This document shows, piece after piece, positions 30,690-39,708 of a stretch of DNA of 64,000 nt; position 1 is the stretch's first letter, and the number at the start of each line of letters is the position of its first letter. Source of the DNA: Alloyangia pacifica. Lineage in GTDB: Bacteria; Pseudomonadota; Alphaproteobacteria; Rhodobacterales; Rhodobacteraceae. The stretch spans positions 186,001 through 250,000 of the forward strand of contig NZ_CP022190.1 in assembly GCF_003111685.1 (NCBI RefSeq), written 5' to 3'. Both the position numbers and the translations under genes were made by a program. The notes beneath the pieces were generated by a model. It saw only the letters and a program-made list of their open reading frames with translations, searched no databases and had not been told where the DNA came from.

Positions 30690-31450
30690 ATGTCACTGAG
30701 AATTGCCTTTTGCGCCTCACGCGCGCCGATCGCCCAGGCGGCCCATGCCGCGCTGTCGCGCCGCTACGGCGACCATGCCGAGCGCGGCGCCGACGTGATC
30801 GTGGCGCTCGGGGGGACGGCTTCATGCTGCAGACCCTGCACCGCACGCAGGAGCTGAACGTGCCGGTCTACGGCATGAACCGCGGCACTGTGGGCTTCCT
30901 GATGAACGCCTATTCCGAGCACCGGCTCGAGGAACGGCTGGAAGAGGCCGAAGAAGCGGTGATCACCCCGCTGGCGATGTCGGCCACAACCGTGGACGGC
31001 GCGGTCCACGAGGCACTGGCAATCAACGAGGTCTCGCTGCTGCGCACCGGACCGCAGGCGGCCCGGCTGGCGATCCACGTCGATGGCAAGCTGCGCCTGC
31101 CCGAACTGGTCTGCGACGGCGCGCTGCTGGCCACGCCGGCCGGCTCGACCGCCTACAACTACTCCGCGCACGGGCCGATCCTGCCCATCGGCTCCGAGGT
31201 GCTGGCGCTGACCGCCGTCGCGGCCTTCCGCCCGCGGCGCTGGCGCGGCGCCTTGCTGCCCAAAGCTGCCGAGGTGAGCTTCGAGGTGCTCGAGCACGAG
31301 AAGCGCCCGGTGATGGCCGAGGCCGACAGCGAGTCGGTGCGCGACGTTGTCCGGGTCGACATTCGCTCCGCCCCCGACGTGGCGCACCGGGTGATGTTCG
31401 ACCCGGGCCACGGGCTGGAAGAGCGGCTGATCCGCGAGCAGTTCGTCTGA
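30690..31450 (+). CDS. nadK: NAD kinase, apparent -1 frameshift in the GGDG motif
   Basis: NAD kinase makes NADP+ from NAD+ and is normally essential. The first frame, from the ATG at 30690, encodes [18 protein letters not shown]. The rest, from about 30815, lies in another frame and encodes [38 protein letters not shown] and MAEADSE. The break falls in a run of six G residues at 30810-30815, exactly at the conserved GGDG. One more G, or one -1 slip there, restores LGGDGFM and gives about 253 residues. A sequencing or assembly error is the simplest explanation; slippage or a real pseudogene are alternatives. Divergent from glyA. Confidence 0.85.
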
Positions 31451-31496
31451 TCCCCGGTCGCGGCTCGGGTCAGGCAGCAACAGGAAGGAACAGCCG

Positions 31497-31880
31497 ATGC
31501 TCCAGGGCCTACATCACGTGGCGCTGATCTGCGGCGATTACGCCCGCAGCCGTGCTTTCTACGTCGATCTGCTGGGGCTCGAGGTGATTGCCGAGACCCA
31601 CCGCGCCGAACGCGACAGCTGGAAGCTGGATCTTGCCGTGCCCGGGGGCGGGCAGTTGGAGCTTTTCAGCTTCCCCGACCCGCCCGAGCGGCCCTCCCGC
31701 CCCGAGGCAAAGGGGCTGCGGCATCTCGCCTTTCGCGTCGCCGACATGGCCGAGGCGGTGCTCTGGCTCGAGACTGCAGGCGTCGAGGTCGAGCCGGTGC
31801 GGATCGACCCGCTGACCGGCAAGCGCTTCACCTTCTTCGCCGATCCCGACGGGCTGCCGCTGGAGCTTTACGAGATCTGA
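31497..31880 (+). CDS. VOC family protein (glyoxalase-like, YaeR/GloA2 type)
   Basis: 127 residues, a single vicinal-oxygen-chelate unit of two beta-alpha-beta-beta-beta modules. Metal-site candidates are H6/H7 (LHHVAL), E55 (GQLELFSF), H76 (LRHLAFRV) and the C-terminal Glu in PLELYEI. The EAKGLRHLAF segment is typical of the YaeR branch, whose substrate is not established. It follows nadK by 46 bp on the same strand, so co-transcription is possible. Confidence 0.85.
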   Translation: MLQGLHHVALICGDYARSRAFYVDLLGLEVIAETHRAERDSWKLDLAVPGGGQLELFSFPDPPERPSRPEAKGLRHLAFRVADMAEAVLWLETAGVEVEPVRIDPLTGKRFTFFADPDGLPLELYEI

Positions 31881-31965
31881 TTTCCGCGCCGCGGGGCCAC
31901 GACGCCTCACCTCTGGAGACTTCGCCTCCCCCGGTCGCTTCCTTCACGCCCTCGGCACTGTGGAC

Positions 31966-31995
31966 CACAAAAGAAAGGGGGGCCGAAGCCCCCCT
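31966..31995 (-). terminator. Intrinsic terminator of the nqr operon
   Basis: An 8-bp stem, AGGGGGGC / GCCCCCCT, with a 4-nt loop (31976-31995). On the minus strand it is followed by TTCTTTTGTGG. Confidence 0.75.
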
Positions 31996-32016
31996 CTTGC
32001 ATCCCAGCCGACCGGC

Positions 32017-33240
32017 TCAGCCGCCGAAGTCGTCGAGCATGATGTCCTCGCGGTCGACGCCCAGGTCCAGCAGCATGTTGATCACCGACTGGTTCATGAT
32101 GGGCGGGCCGCACATGTAGAACTCACAGTCCTCGGGGTTCGGGTGGTTCTTGAGATACTCTTCGTAGAGCACGTTGTGGATGAAGCCGGTGTAGCCCTTC
32201 CACTCGTCCTCGGGCAGCGCGTCCGACAGGGCGACGTGCCATTCGAAGTTGTCGAACTCCTTGGCCAGCTCGTCGAAATCCTCGACGAAGAACATCTCGC
32301 GCTTGGAGCGCGCGCCGTACCAGAAGGTGATCTTCCGGTCGCGGTTCTCGAGCCGCTTGAGCTGGTCGAAGATGTGCGAGCGCATCGGGGCCATGCCCGC
32401 GCCGCCGCCGATGAAGACCATTTCCTTCTTGGTGTCGCGGGCGAAGAACTCGCCGAACGGACCGGAAATGGTGACCTTGTCGCCGGGCTTGAGGTTGAAG
32501 ATGTAGGAAGACATCTTCCCGGCCGGAATGCCGGTGGAGCCCGGTGGCGGCGAGGCGACGCGAACGTTGAGCATGATCACCCCTTTTTCATCGGGGTAGT
32601 TGGCCATCGAATAGGCCCGCTCGATCGGCTCGTCGACGGTGGACTCGTACTGCCAGAGGTTAAACTTGTCCCAATCCGGGCGATACTCCTCGGCGATGTC
32701 AAAGTCCTTGTAGGACAGCTTGTGCGCCGGCGCCTCGATCTGGATGTAGCCACCGGCGCGGAAGTTGACGTCCTCGCCTTCGGGCAGTTCCAGCACGAGG
32801 TTCTTGATGAAGGTCGCGACGTTCTCGTTGGAACGCACGGTGCATTCCCACTTCTTGACGCCGAAGACCTCTTCGGGGACCTCGATCTCCATGTCCTGCT
32901 TGACCGCGACCTGACACGACAGGCGGTCGCCGCAGGCGGCTTCGCGCTTGGTGATGTGGCTCTCTTCGGTGGGCAGGATCGACCCGCCGCCCGAATGCAC
33001 CCGCACCCGGCACTGCGCGCACGTGCCGCCGCCACCGCAGGCGGAGGGGACGAAGAGCTTCTGGCCGGCGAGGGTCTGCAGCAGCTTGCCGCCCGCAGGG
33101 ACCGAGATGGTCTTCTCGCCGTTGATGGTGATGTTGACGTTGCCCGTCGACACCAGCCGCGAGCGCGCGAGCAGGATGACGGTCACCAGCGCGATCACGA
33201 TCAGGGTGAAGAGGATGACGCCGAGGCTGAAAGTTTCCAT
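32017..33240 (-). CDS. nqrF: Na+-translocating NADH:quinone reductase subunit F
   Basis: Entry subunit of Na+-NQR: oxidises NADH on FAD and passes electrons through a [2Fe-2S] cluster. 407 residues with one N-terminal membrane anchor (about 5-25). The ferredoxin domain has cluster ligands C68, C74, C77 and C109 in [13 protein letters not shown] and RLSCQV. The FAD-binding motif is RAYSMANYP and the NADH domain has [17 protein letters not shown]. Last gene of nqrABCDEF, 20 bp after nqrE. Confidence 0.97.
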   Translation of the reverse strand: METFSLGVILFTLIVIALVTVILLARSRLVSTGNVNITINGEKTISVPAGGKLLQTLAGQKLFVPSACGGGGTCAQCRVRVHSGGGSILPTEESHITKREAACGDRLSCQVAVKQDMEIEVPEEVFGVKKWECTVRSNENVATFIKNLVLELPEGEDVNFRAGGYIQIEAPAHKLSYKDFDIAEEYRPDWDKFNLWQYESTVDEPIERAYSMANYPDEKGVIMLNVRVASPPPGSTGIPAGKMSSYIFNLKPGDKVTISGPFGEFFARDTKKEMVFIGGGAGMAPMRSHIFDQLKRLENRDRKITFWYGARSKREMFFVEDFDELAKEFDNFEWHVALSDALPEDEWKGYTGFIHNVLYEEYLKNHPNPEDCEFYMCGPPIMNQSVINMLLDLGVDREDIMLDDFGG

Positions 33241-33260
33241 GTGTTCCTAGTCCTCCTGCC

Positions 33261-33869
33261 TCAGAGTTTCACGCCGCTGAAGGACATGAAGGCCATGGCC
33301 ATCAGACCCGCGGTGATGAAGGTGATGCCGAGACCCTGAAGCCCGTCGGGAATGTCCGAGTACTTCAGCTTCTCGCGCACACCGGCCATCGCGGTGATCG
33401 CCAGCGCCCAGCCAAAGCCGGACGAAACGCCGTAGGTGAGGCTTTCGGCAAAGTCGTAGTTCCGTTCCACCATGAACAGCGAGCCACCGAGGATGGCGCA
33501 GTTCACGGTGATCAGCGGCAGGTAAACGCCGAGCGCGTTGTAGAGCGGCGGGAAGTACTTATCGAGCACCATCTCGAGGATCTGCACCAGCGCGGCGATC
33601 ACCCCGATATAGGAGATCAGGCCGAGGAAGGTCAGGTCGATGTCCGGAAAGCCCGCCCAGGCCAGCGCACCGGGCGCCAGCAGGTAGCTCAGGATCAGGT
33701 TGTTCGCCGGAACGGTGATCGCCTGCACGACCATTACCGAAACGCCGAGACCAATGGCGGTCGAGATCTTCTTCGACACGGCGATGAACGTACACATCCC
33801 CAGGAAGAAGGACAGGGCGAGGTTCTCGACGAAGACCGCCTTGACCGCGAGAGAGATGAGACCTTCCAT
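33261..33869 (-). CDS. nqrE: Na+-translocating NADH:quinone reductase subunit E
   Basis: Integral membrane subunit of 202 residues with six hydrophobic segments. With NqrD it forms the symmetric pair that holds the intramembrane iron centre. Family blocks: [20 protein letters not shown], carrying the conserved Cys, and [18 protein letters not shown] with the second. Start overlaps the nqrD stop by 1 nt. Confidence 0.97.
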   Translation of the reverse strand: MEGLISLAVKAVFVENLALSFFLGMCTFIAVSKKISTAIGLGVSVMVVQAITVPANNLILSYLLAPGALAWAGFPDIDLTFLGLISYIGVIAALVQILEMVLDKYFPPLYNALGVYLPLITVNCAILGGSLFMVERNYDFAESLTYGVSSGFGWALAITAMAGVREKLKYSDIPDGLQGLGITFITAGLMAMAFMSFSGVKL

Positions 33870-34522
33870 CAGTGCGCCTCCACGCTCTGGATCTTGTAGT
33901 CACGCTCTTCGACTTGGCCCGGCTTCCAGGTGCGGATCGCCCAGATCAGCAGGCCGATGACGAAGAAAGCCGAGGGCGGCAGCAGCAGCAGGCCGTTCGG
34001 CACGTACCATCCACCGTTGTTCACCGTCGGCAGGATGGTGATGCCGAAGAGCGAGCCCGAGCCGAAAAGCTCACGGATCACCCCGACGACCATCAGGATC
34101 AGACCGTAGCCCGCGCCGTTGCCGATGCCGTCGACGAAGCTCGCCACCGGCGGGTTGCTCATGGCGAAGGCCTCGGCGCGGCCCATCACGATGCAATTGG
34201 TGATGATCAGGCCGACGAAGACCGACAGGGTCTTGGAGGTCTCGTAGGCATAGGCCTTGAGCAGCTGGTCCACCACGATCACCAGCGAGGCGATGATGAC
34301 CATCTGCACGATGATCCGGATCGAGCTGGGGATCTGATTGCGCAGCATCGAGATGAACATCGACGAGAAGGCGGTCACGAAGGTCACCGCGATGGCCATC
34401 ACCAGCGCCACCTTGAGCGAGGAGGTCACCGCGAGGGCCGAACAGATGCCCAGCACCTGCAGGGTGATCGGGTTGTTGTCGATCAGCGGATCGACGAGCT
34501 GCGATTTGCGGGTCTGGGCCAT
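33869..34522 (-). CDS. nqrD: Na+-translocating NADH:quinone reductase subunit D
   Basis: Integral membrane subunit of 217 residues, paired with NqrE. Conserved cysteines lie in [12 protein letters not shown] and [18 protein letters not shown], the presumed ligands of the metal centre between NqrD and NqrE. About six membrane segments. Its start overlaps the nqrC stop by 1 nt and its stop overlaps the nqrE start, so the operon is tightly coupled. Confidence 0.97.
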   Translation of the reverse strand: MAQTRKSQLVDPLIDNNPITLQVLGICSALAVTSSLKVALVMAIAVTFVTAFSSMFISMLRNQIPSSIRIIVQMVIIASLVIVVDQLLKAYAYETSKTLSVFVGLIITNCIVMGRAEAFAMSNPPVASFVDGIGNGAGYGLILMVVGVIRELFGSGSLFGITILPTVNNGGWYVPNGLLLLPPSAFFVIGLLIWAIRTWKPGQVEERDYKIQSVEAH

Positions 34523-35331
34523 CAGATCTCTCCTGCCTTAAGCCGCTCGAGGAACGGGCCGTAGCCCTGCTCCCCCATCCAGAAGCGGACAAGGTTGTCG
34601 ACACCGCGCGAGGTCAGGGTCGCCCCGGCCAGCGCGTCAATATAGTAGTCCTGGCCGGCAGCCGGCGGCTGCTTGGCAACGGTGATCTGCAACGTGCCAT
34701 CTTCGTCACGCAGCTTCTTGCCGTTCCAGAGCGCCTTCCACCGCGGGTTGTCGACCTCGGCGCCGAGGCCGGGGGTCTCGCCCTGCTGGTAGAACTGCAG
34801 GCCATAGATGTCGTTGCCGTTCTCTTCCAGCGCGATGAACCCGTAGAGCGTCGACCACAGGCCGTAGCCCTCGATCGGCAGCACCACCTTGTCAATGGCG
34901 CCCGCATCGTCGCGCAGGATGTAGACCATCTGGAAGATCTGCTGCTTGCCGCCAAGGCCCGCGGGATCCTCGTCGAGCGCGCGCACCAGCGCCGGATCGC
35001 CCGAGGTCGCGAGTTCCTCGAAGGTGTCGATCTCATACTGGTCGGTGAACTCGCCGGTGGCCAGTTCCAGCACGTGCGGCTCGAAATCGCTGAAGGCCTC
35101 GGCGATGTTCATACCCGGCTCGTAGACGCCGGCGACCTCCAGGACGTTGCGCTGCTTGTCGCGCAGGCGGTTCAGGTCCTGAACCGGGCGCAGCGACACG
35201 GCCGCCGCCGACACCACCATCGAGGCGACGAGGCAGAGCACCACCGCCACTGTCACCGTCTTGGAGGTGGAATCCGGCGGCATGTCGAGGAAGCGGCGGA
35301 TGACGCCTTTGCTTGCGTTGGTGTCAGACAT
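34522..35331 (-). CDS. nqrC: Na+-translocating NADH:quinone reductase subunit C
   Basis: Periplasm-facing subunit with one N-terminal membrane helix (about 26-48) and a covalently bound FMN. 269 residues. The flavinylation motif is [13 protein letters not shown] with acceptor T238; the usual first Ser of SGA(S/T)xT is Ala here. ApbE, encoded divergently from nqrA, would attach the FMN. The start overlaps the nqrB stop by 8 nt. Confidence 0.96.
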   Translation of the reverse strand: MSDTNASKGVIRRFLDMPPDSTSKTVTVAVVLCLVASMVVSAAAVSLRPVQDLNRLRDKQRNVLEVAGVYEPGMNIAEAFSDFEPHVLELATGEFTDQYEIDTFEELATSGDPALVRALDEDPAGLGGKQQIFQMVYILRDDAGAIDKVVLPIEGYGLWSTLYGFIALEENGNDIYGLQFYQQGETPGLGAEVDNPRWKALWNGKKLRDEDGTLQITVAKQPPAAGQDYYIDALAGATLTSRGVDNLVRFWMGEQGYGPFLERLKAGEI

Positions 35332-36523
35332 TGCGCTTGGCCCTCCGCTTGATGTTGGCTTGGACGACGAAGTAGTCGATCAGCGGCGCGAAGACGTTGC
35401 CGAAGAGGATCGCAAGCATCATGCCCTCGGGGAAGGCCGGGTTGATGACACGGATCATCACGACCATGAAACCGATCAGCGCGCCGTAGATGTAGCGGCC
35501 CATGTTGGTGTGCGAGGCAGACACCGGCTCGGTGACCATGAACACGAGGCCAAAGGCGTAGCCACCGACCACCAGATGCCAGTACCAGGGCATGGCGAAC
35601 ATCGGGTTGCTGTCGGAACCGATCACGTTCAGCAGCGACGAAAAGGCGATCATCCCTGCAAGACAGCCGACAATCAGGCGCCAGTTGGCGATCTTCGTGG
35701 CAAGCAGGAACGCGAGGCCGATGAGACACGCGATGGTCGAGGTCTCGCCGAAGGAGCCCTGGATCGTGCCGACGAAGGCGTCGATCCAGCTGATGCCATG
35801 CGCGGGCAGCGAGGCGACGCCGTCGCTGGCGCTGACCGACAGCGCGGTCGCGCCGGAGAAGCCGTCGACCGGCGTCCAGACGCGGTCACCGGACATCTGC
35901 GCCGGATAGGCGAAGTAGAGGAACGCCCGCCCGACCAGAGCCGGGTTGAGGAAGTTCTTGCCGGTGCCGCCAAAGACTTCCTTGCCGATCACCACGCCGA
36001 AGATGATGCCGAGCGCGACCTGCCACAGCGGCGCCGAGGCGGGCATGATCAGCGTGTAGAGCATCGAGGTCACGAGGAAGCCCTCGTTCACCTCGTGGCC
36101 CCGGACCACGGCAAAGATCACCTCGAAGATGCCGCCCGCGATCAGCGTCACGATGTAGATCGGCAGGAAATAGAGCAGCCCGTGCAGGATGTTCGCCAGA
36201 GGGTTGGCCGGGTTGAAGCCGATGCCGAGCGCGTCGATGATCGCCGCGCGCCAGCCCGAGGCACCATATTCGGCGATCGCCATATTGGTCTGCAGGCCGG
36301 TGTTGTACATGCCGAAGAGGATGCAGGGGATCGTCGCGATGACCACATAGGTCATGATCCGCTTCATATCGATGTACGAGCGGGCGTGCGGCGCGACGGT
36401 GGTCACCGTCTTGGGCGTGTAGATGAAGCTCTCCACCATCTCGTAGACGGGGAAATATTTCTCGAACCTACCGCCCTTCAGGAATTGGGGCTCGATCCGA
36501 TCGAAGAAACTGCGCAGACCCAA
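35324..36523 (-). CDS. nqrB: Na+-translocating NADH:quinone reductase subunit B
   Basis: Large membrane subunit that carries covalent FMN and riboflavin and forms the Na+ path. The likely start is TTG at 36523: an AAGGAGGG sequence at 36533-36540, inside the end of nqrA, lies 9 nt upstream, and the product begins MGLRSFFDRIEPQFLKGG as in other NqrB. The ATG at 36643 lies inside nqrA and would add 40 unrelated residues. 399 residues, about ten membrane segments. The FMN acceptor is T226 in DGFSGATALS. Confidence 0.96.
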   Translation of the reverse strand: MGLRSFFDRIEPQFLKGGRFEKYFPVYEMVESFIYTPKTVTTVAPHARSYIDMKRIMTYVVIATIPCILFGMYNTGLQTNMAIAEYGASGWRAAIIDALGIGFNPANPLANILHGLLYFLPIYIVTLIAGGIFEVIFAVVRGHEVNEGFLVTSMLYTLIMPASAPLWQVALGIIFGVVIGKEVFGGTGKNFLNPALVGRAFLYFAYPAQMSGDRVWTPVDGFSGATALSVSASDGVASLPAHGISWIDAFVGTIQGSFGETSTIACLIGLAFLLATKIANWRLIVGCLAGMIAFSSLLNVIGSDSNPMFAMPWYWHLVVGGYAFGLVFMVTEPVSASHTNMGRYIYGALIGFMVVMIRVINPAFPEGMMLAILFGNVFAPLIDYFVVQANIKRRAKRNV

Positions 36524-36527
36524 GGTC

Positions 36528-37871
36528 TTAGCCCTCCTTTTCGATCTTGCTGAGGCTGTCGCGAAGGGCGATGCCGTATTCGTATTTGGCGGGGCAAGCA
36601 AAGCCCACGAGACCGAGGTCTTCCTCGTCCAGCTCAAGCGCACCCAGTGCCTGCGCCGTGTCGGTGTCCATCACCAGGAGCGCGCGCAGCAGCTGCGTCG
36701 GCAGGAAATCCTGCGGCATCAGCTGTTCGAACGTGCCGATCGGCACCATGGCGCGGCGACCGCCGTTGAGGTTCGAGGTCAGCGCATAGAGCTTCTTGGT
36801 GAAGGCCGATCCGAGCACCGGCTGCACGGCGAACTTGCCGGGCATCGGGCGGATCCAGCCCATCGGGATCTGCTTGTGATCTTCCTCGATCAGCGTGATC
36901 TGCCGCGCGTAGCGGCCAAGGAAGGCATCCGGGCCCGCGCCCATACGGCCGCTGAGGATCGAGCCGGAGATCACCCGCACCGGGGCCGAACCGTTCAGGT
37001 CCTCGGCGCAAAGCTCCAGCATCGAGGCCCCTGCGAGCGTGCGCACCAGTCGCGGACGGCTGCACATCGGGCCGGACAGGGCGATGATGCGCGACCCGTC
37101 GACACGGCCGGTCTCGAGCAGCTTCCCGATGGCGATCACGTCGTGGTAGCCGATGCTCCACACGGTCTTGGAGGACGAGGGCGGCTCGAGGAAATGCATG
37201 TGCGTGCCGGCAAGTCCCGCCGGATGCGGGCCGGAGAAGCCCGCGGCGGTGATGCCGGGCAGGTCCGCGCCGGGAACGTCCGCGCCGATTTCCTGGCACA
37301 GGTAGACATTGCCCTCGGTCAGCAGCGGCAGCGCCTGCAGGCCACGGGCAAAGGCATCGGCATCCTCGGCGATGATCGTCGCGGCATCAGCGCTGAGCGG
37401 CTCGCTGTCCATCGCGGTGACAAAGATGGCCGCAGGACGAGCGTCGGCGGCGGGCACCTTCGAGTAGGGACGGGTGCGGAACGAGGTCCAGAGGCCGGCG
37501 GCGCAGAGCTTCTCGGCCAGACCTTCGCCGGTGGTGGCGTCGCCGACGGCAGAGAAGTCCACCGGGTCCGCAGCACTGGGATCGACCTCGATCTCGACCG
37601 AGATCAGCACCCGGCGGGCGCCACGGTTGATCGCCTTGATTCGGCCTGAAACCGGTGCGGTCACCTGCACCTCGGGCGTGTCCTTATGGGCCAGAATCGG
37701 CGCGCCGGCGGCGATCACATCGCCCTCCTGAACCGCCAGTCTCGGCTTCAAGCCGATGTAATCCTGCCCCAGAACTGCAACGGTCCGGACCGCTGCACCG
37801 TCTTCGATTCCGCCTTCGGGTGTCCCCAGCACCGGGACATCGAGACCTTTTCTCAACGTATATTGCTGCAC
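36528..37871 (-). CDS. nqrA: Na+-translocating NADH:quinone reductase subunit A
   Basis: Cytoplasmic-side subunit of Na+-NQR that binds ubiquinone. The GTG at 37871 is used: it yields MQQYTLRKGLDVPVLG, matching the family N-terminus. A longer frame to 37976 runs through the divergent promoter. 447 residues. The N-terminal barrel-sandwich part includes VTAPVSGRIKAINRGARR; the later part includes RVISGSILSGR and the conserved end FACPAKYEYGIALRDSL. First gene of the operon. Confidence 0.96.
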   Translation of the reverse strand: MQQYTLRKGLDVPVLGTPEGGIEDGAAVRTVAVLGQDYIGLKPRLAVQEGDVIAAGAPILAHKDTPEVQVTAPVSGRIKAINRGARRVLISVEIEVDPSAADPVDFSAVGDATTGEGLAEKLCAAGLWTSFRTRPYSKVPAADARPAAIFVTAMDSEPLSADAATIIAEDADAFARGLQALPLLTEGNVYLCQEIGADVPGADLPGITAAGFSGPHPAGLAGTHMHFLEPPSSSKTVWSIGYHDVIAIGKLLETGRVDGSRIIALSGPMCSRPRLVRTLAGASMLELCAEDLNGSAPVRVISGSILSGRMGAGPDAFLGRYARQITLIEEDHKQIPMGWIRPMPGKFAVQPVLGSAFTKKLYALTSNLNGGRRAMVPIGTFEQLMPQDFLPTQLLRALLVMDTDTAQALGALELDEEDLGLVGFACPAKYEYGIALRDSLSKIEKEG

Positions 37872-38034
37872 GTCGCTTCGTCCTGTCCATTTTCCGGCAG
37901 CCTTATGCGCCGCAACGCCGCAGTTTGGAAGGGTTCGGCGAGAAAGTTTCCAATTTAATGTTGAATCACCCGCCAAAACGGCTCAGAAGCCCTTTGTCTC
38001 ATCGTCGACCCTACAGCTCTTGCGGAGATACCGG
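37872..38034. promoter_or_regulatory. Shared divergent promoter region of nqrA and apbE
   Basis: 163 bp between the GTG of nqrA and the ATG of apbE must hold both promoters. The central part (37945-37975) is AT-rich. A 6-bp inverted repeat, TTGGAA / TTCCAA (37925-37930 and 37948-37953, 17-nt spacing), may be a regulator site. I could not assign reliable -10 or -35 boxes. Confidence 0.5.
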
Positions 38035-39063
38035 ATGAACCCTCTTACCTTTTCTCGCCGTAGCTTCCTCGTGATGCCCTTTGCACTGGCAGCTTGCAAG
38101 AAAGGGTGGTCCGTCCTGGAGCTCACCGGGCTGACCATGGGCACGAGCTACTCGATTGCCGCCGTCGATCACACCAACAAGATCGAGAAGGCCGACCTGC
38201 AGAAGGCCGTGGACGCCAGCCTAGCACAGGTGAACGCGCAGATGTCGAACTGGGATGCCAGCTCGGAGATCTCGCGCTTCAACGCCGCCGGTGCCACCGA
38301 TCACTTCGCCGTCTCGCCCGAGGTTGCGCATGTGATGGCCGCCGCGCATGAGATCAACGCCGCCACCGACGGCCGCTTCGATGTCACCGTGGGCCCGCTG
38401 ATCGACCTCTGGGGCTTCGGCGCCGGCAAGACCCGCAGCGACATGCCTTCCGAGGCAGAGATCGCGCAGGCGCTGGCCTGCTGCGGCCAGTCGCAGTCGG
38501 TCGGCGTCAGCGACCGCGCCTTGCAGAAGATGCGCCCCGAGGCAGAGGTGTACCTCTCGGCCATCGGCAAGGGCTTCGGCATCGACCAGGTGGCGCGCAC
38601 GCTCGCCAGCTTCGGCATCACCGACTACATGGTCGAGGTCGGCGGCGATCTCTACACCGCGGGCAAGAACCCCGATGGCCAGCCCTGGCACATCGGCATC
38701 GAGACGCCCGAAGCCTTCAACCGCGGCGTCCAGCAGGTCGTGGCGGTGTCCGACATGGGCATGGCGACCTCGGGCGACTACCGCAACTACTTCGACTTCG
38801 AAGGCAAGCGCTACTCGCACATCATCGACGCCACCACCGGCCGCCCGGTGACCCACAACACCGCCTCGGTGACCGTGATGGCCGAGAACACCATGCTGGC
38901 CGATGCCTGGGCGACCGCCCTGCTGGTGATGGGCCGCGAGCGCGGTCTCGAGATCGTAAATCAGCGTGATATGGCCGCCCTGTTCATTGATCGCTCGGGC
39001 AAGGCGGGTGACAAGGGCTTCGAGATCACCGCCAGCGACCGCTTCACCGCACTGCAGGCCTGA
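38035..39063 (+). CDS. apbE: FAD:protein FMN transferase
   Basis: Exported flavin transferase that attaches FMN to Thr of NqrB and NqrC, using FAD. 342 residues from the ATG at 38035, with GGAG about 7 nt upstream. SRRSFLVMPFALAAC combines an Arg-Arg pair with a lipobox-like LAAC, so it is probably a periplasmic lipoprotein. Family blocks: GLTMGTSYSI, MSNWDASSEISRFN, DVTVGPLIDLWGFG, LSAIGKGFGIDQVA, and the Asp/Thr site SHIIDATTGRPV. Divergent from nqrA and followed by nqrM. Confidence 0.95.
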   Translation: MNPLTFSRRSFLVMPFALAACKKGWSVLELTGLTMGTSYSIAAVDHTNKIEKADLQKAVDASLAQVNAQMSNWDASSEISRFNAAGATDHFAVSPEVAHVMAAAHEINAATDGRFDVTVGPLIDLWGFGAGKTRSDMPSEAEIAQALACCGQSQSVGVSDRALQKMRPEAEVYLSAIGKGFGIDQVARTLASFGITDYMVEVGGDLYTAGKNPDGQPWHIGIETPEAFNRGVQQVVAVSDMGMATSGDYRNYFDFEGKRYSHIIDATTGRPVTHNTASVTVMAENTMLADAWATALLVMGRERGLEIVNQRDMAALFIDRSGKAGDKGFEITASDRFTALQA

Positions 39064-39098
39064 TCGCCCACCGCCGCACCCGCTGAAAGGGGGACGCC

Positions 39099-39347
39099 AT
39101 GTCGACCTTCATTCTTGCTTTCGGACTGCTGATGATCGTGATGCTGGGCATGGCGCTCGGCGTCATTCTCAACGGGCGCACGATCAAGGGCAGCTGCGGC
39201 GGGCTCAACGCAATCGCCGGGGCCGATCACTGTGTGGTCTGCAAGCAAGAGATCGATCCAGACAGCCCGCTTCGCGACCGTCTGCACTGCCCCAAGGCAC
39301 GCAAGATGCTCGAGGAGATGGAGCGCGAGGAACGCGCGGCGACCTGA
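39099..39347 (+). CDS. nqrM: Na+-NQR maturation protein NqrM (DUF539)
   Basis: 82 residues with one N-terminal membrane helix (about 3-25) and four conserved cysteines, C33, C45, C48 and C64 (GSCGGLN, DHCVVCK, LHCPKAR). In Vibrio this protein is required for Na+-NQR maturation and is thought to help deliver iron to the NqrD/NqrE centre. It lies 35 bp after apbE on the same strand, forming a two-gene maturation operon. Confidence 0.95.
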   Translation: MSTFILAFGLLMIVMLGMALGVILNGRTIKGSCGGLNAIAGADHCVVCKQEIDPDSPLRDRLHCPKARKMLEEMEREERAAT

Positions 39348-39368
39348 GAGGCAAGCACCATCGAAACA

Positions 39369-39401
39369 GAAAACGCCGGCCCTTGGGCCGGCGTTTTCTT
39401 T
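39369..39401. terminator. Bidirectional terminator after nqrM
   Basis: A perfect 14-bp stem, GAAAACGCCGGCCC / GGGCCGGCGTTTTC, with a 2-nt loop. Short T runs follow on both strands. It serves nqrM and the convergent small membrane protein gene. Confidence 0.85.
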
Positions 39402-39444
39402 AGGACCCGCGCCGCGGCGCTCGGACACAGGGAAATCCGGGGCC

Positions 39445-39627
39445 TCAGCCCCCGGTCAGCGGCGTCAGCCCCAGCACCAACAGAGCCGCCCCGGCGACCA
39501 GTCCGAACACCCAGAGCTGCCAGCGCGGGCCCTCGGCCTTCCACACGCTGCGGTAGCGATAGCCGGCAAGGCAGGCGATCACGAAGAGCACCGTGGCGCT
39601 GGCGGGGGTCAGCGTAAGCTCGGGCAA
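39445..39627 (-). CDS. Small membrane protein of unknown function
   Basis: 60 residues with two hydrophobic helices (about 8-22 and 38-56) separated by a short basic loop, YRYRSVWKAEGPRW. Starts at TTG, with GAGAGG 8 nt upstream. It is bounded by a strong terminator. I do not recognise a family; the composition and ribosome-binding site make it more likely real than a chance frame. Confidence 0.5.
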   Translation of the reverse strand: MPELTLTPASATVLFVIACLAGYRYRSVWKAEGPRWQLWVFGLVAGAALLVLGLTPLTGG

Positions 39628-39708
39628 GATTCAGACCTCTCGGCTGGATTTCGTTTACTCGTGCGCTGATTGCACTAACCTGAAAGAGGTTCAAGGGAAG
39701 GTAACGCC

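Noticed and set aside
32017..37871. Possibility that the operon encodes the Rnf complex rather than Na+-NQR
   Set aside because: NqrA and NqrF are present, RnfB/RnfC-type multi-cluster proteins are absent, and apbE plus nqrM accompany it.
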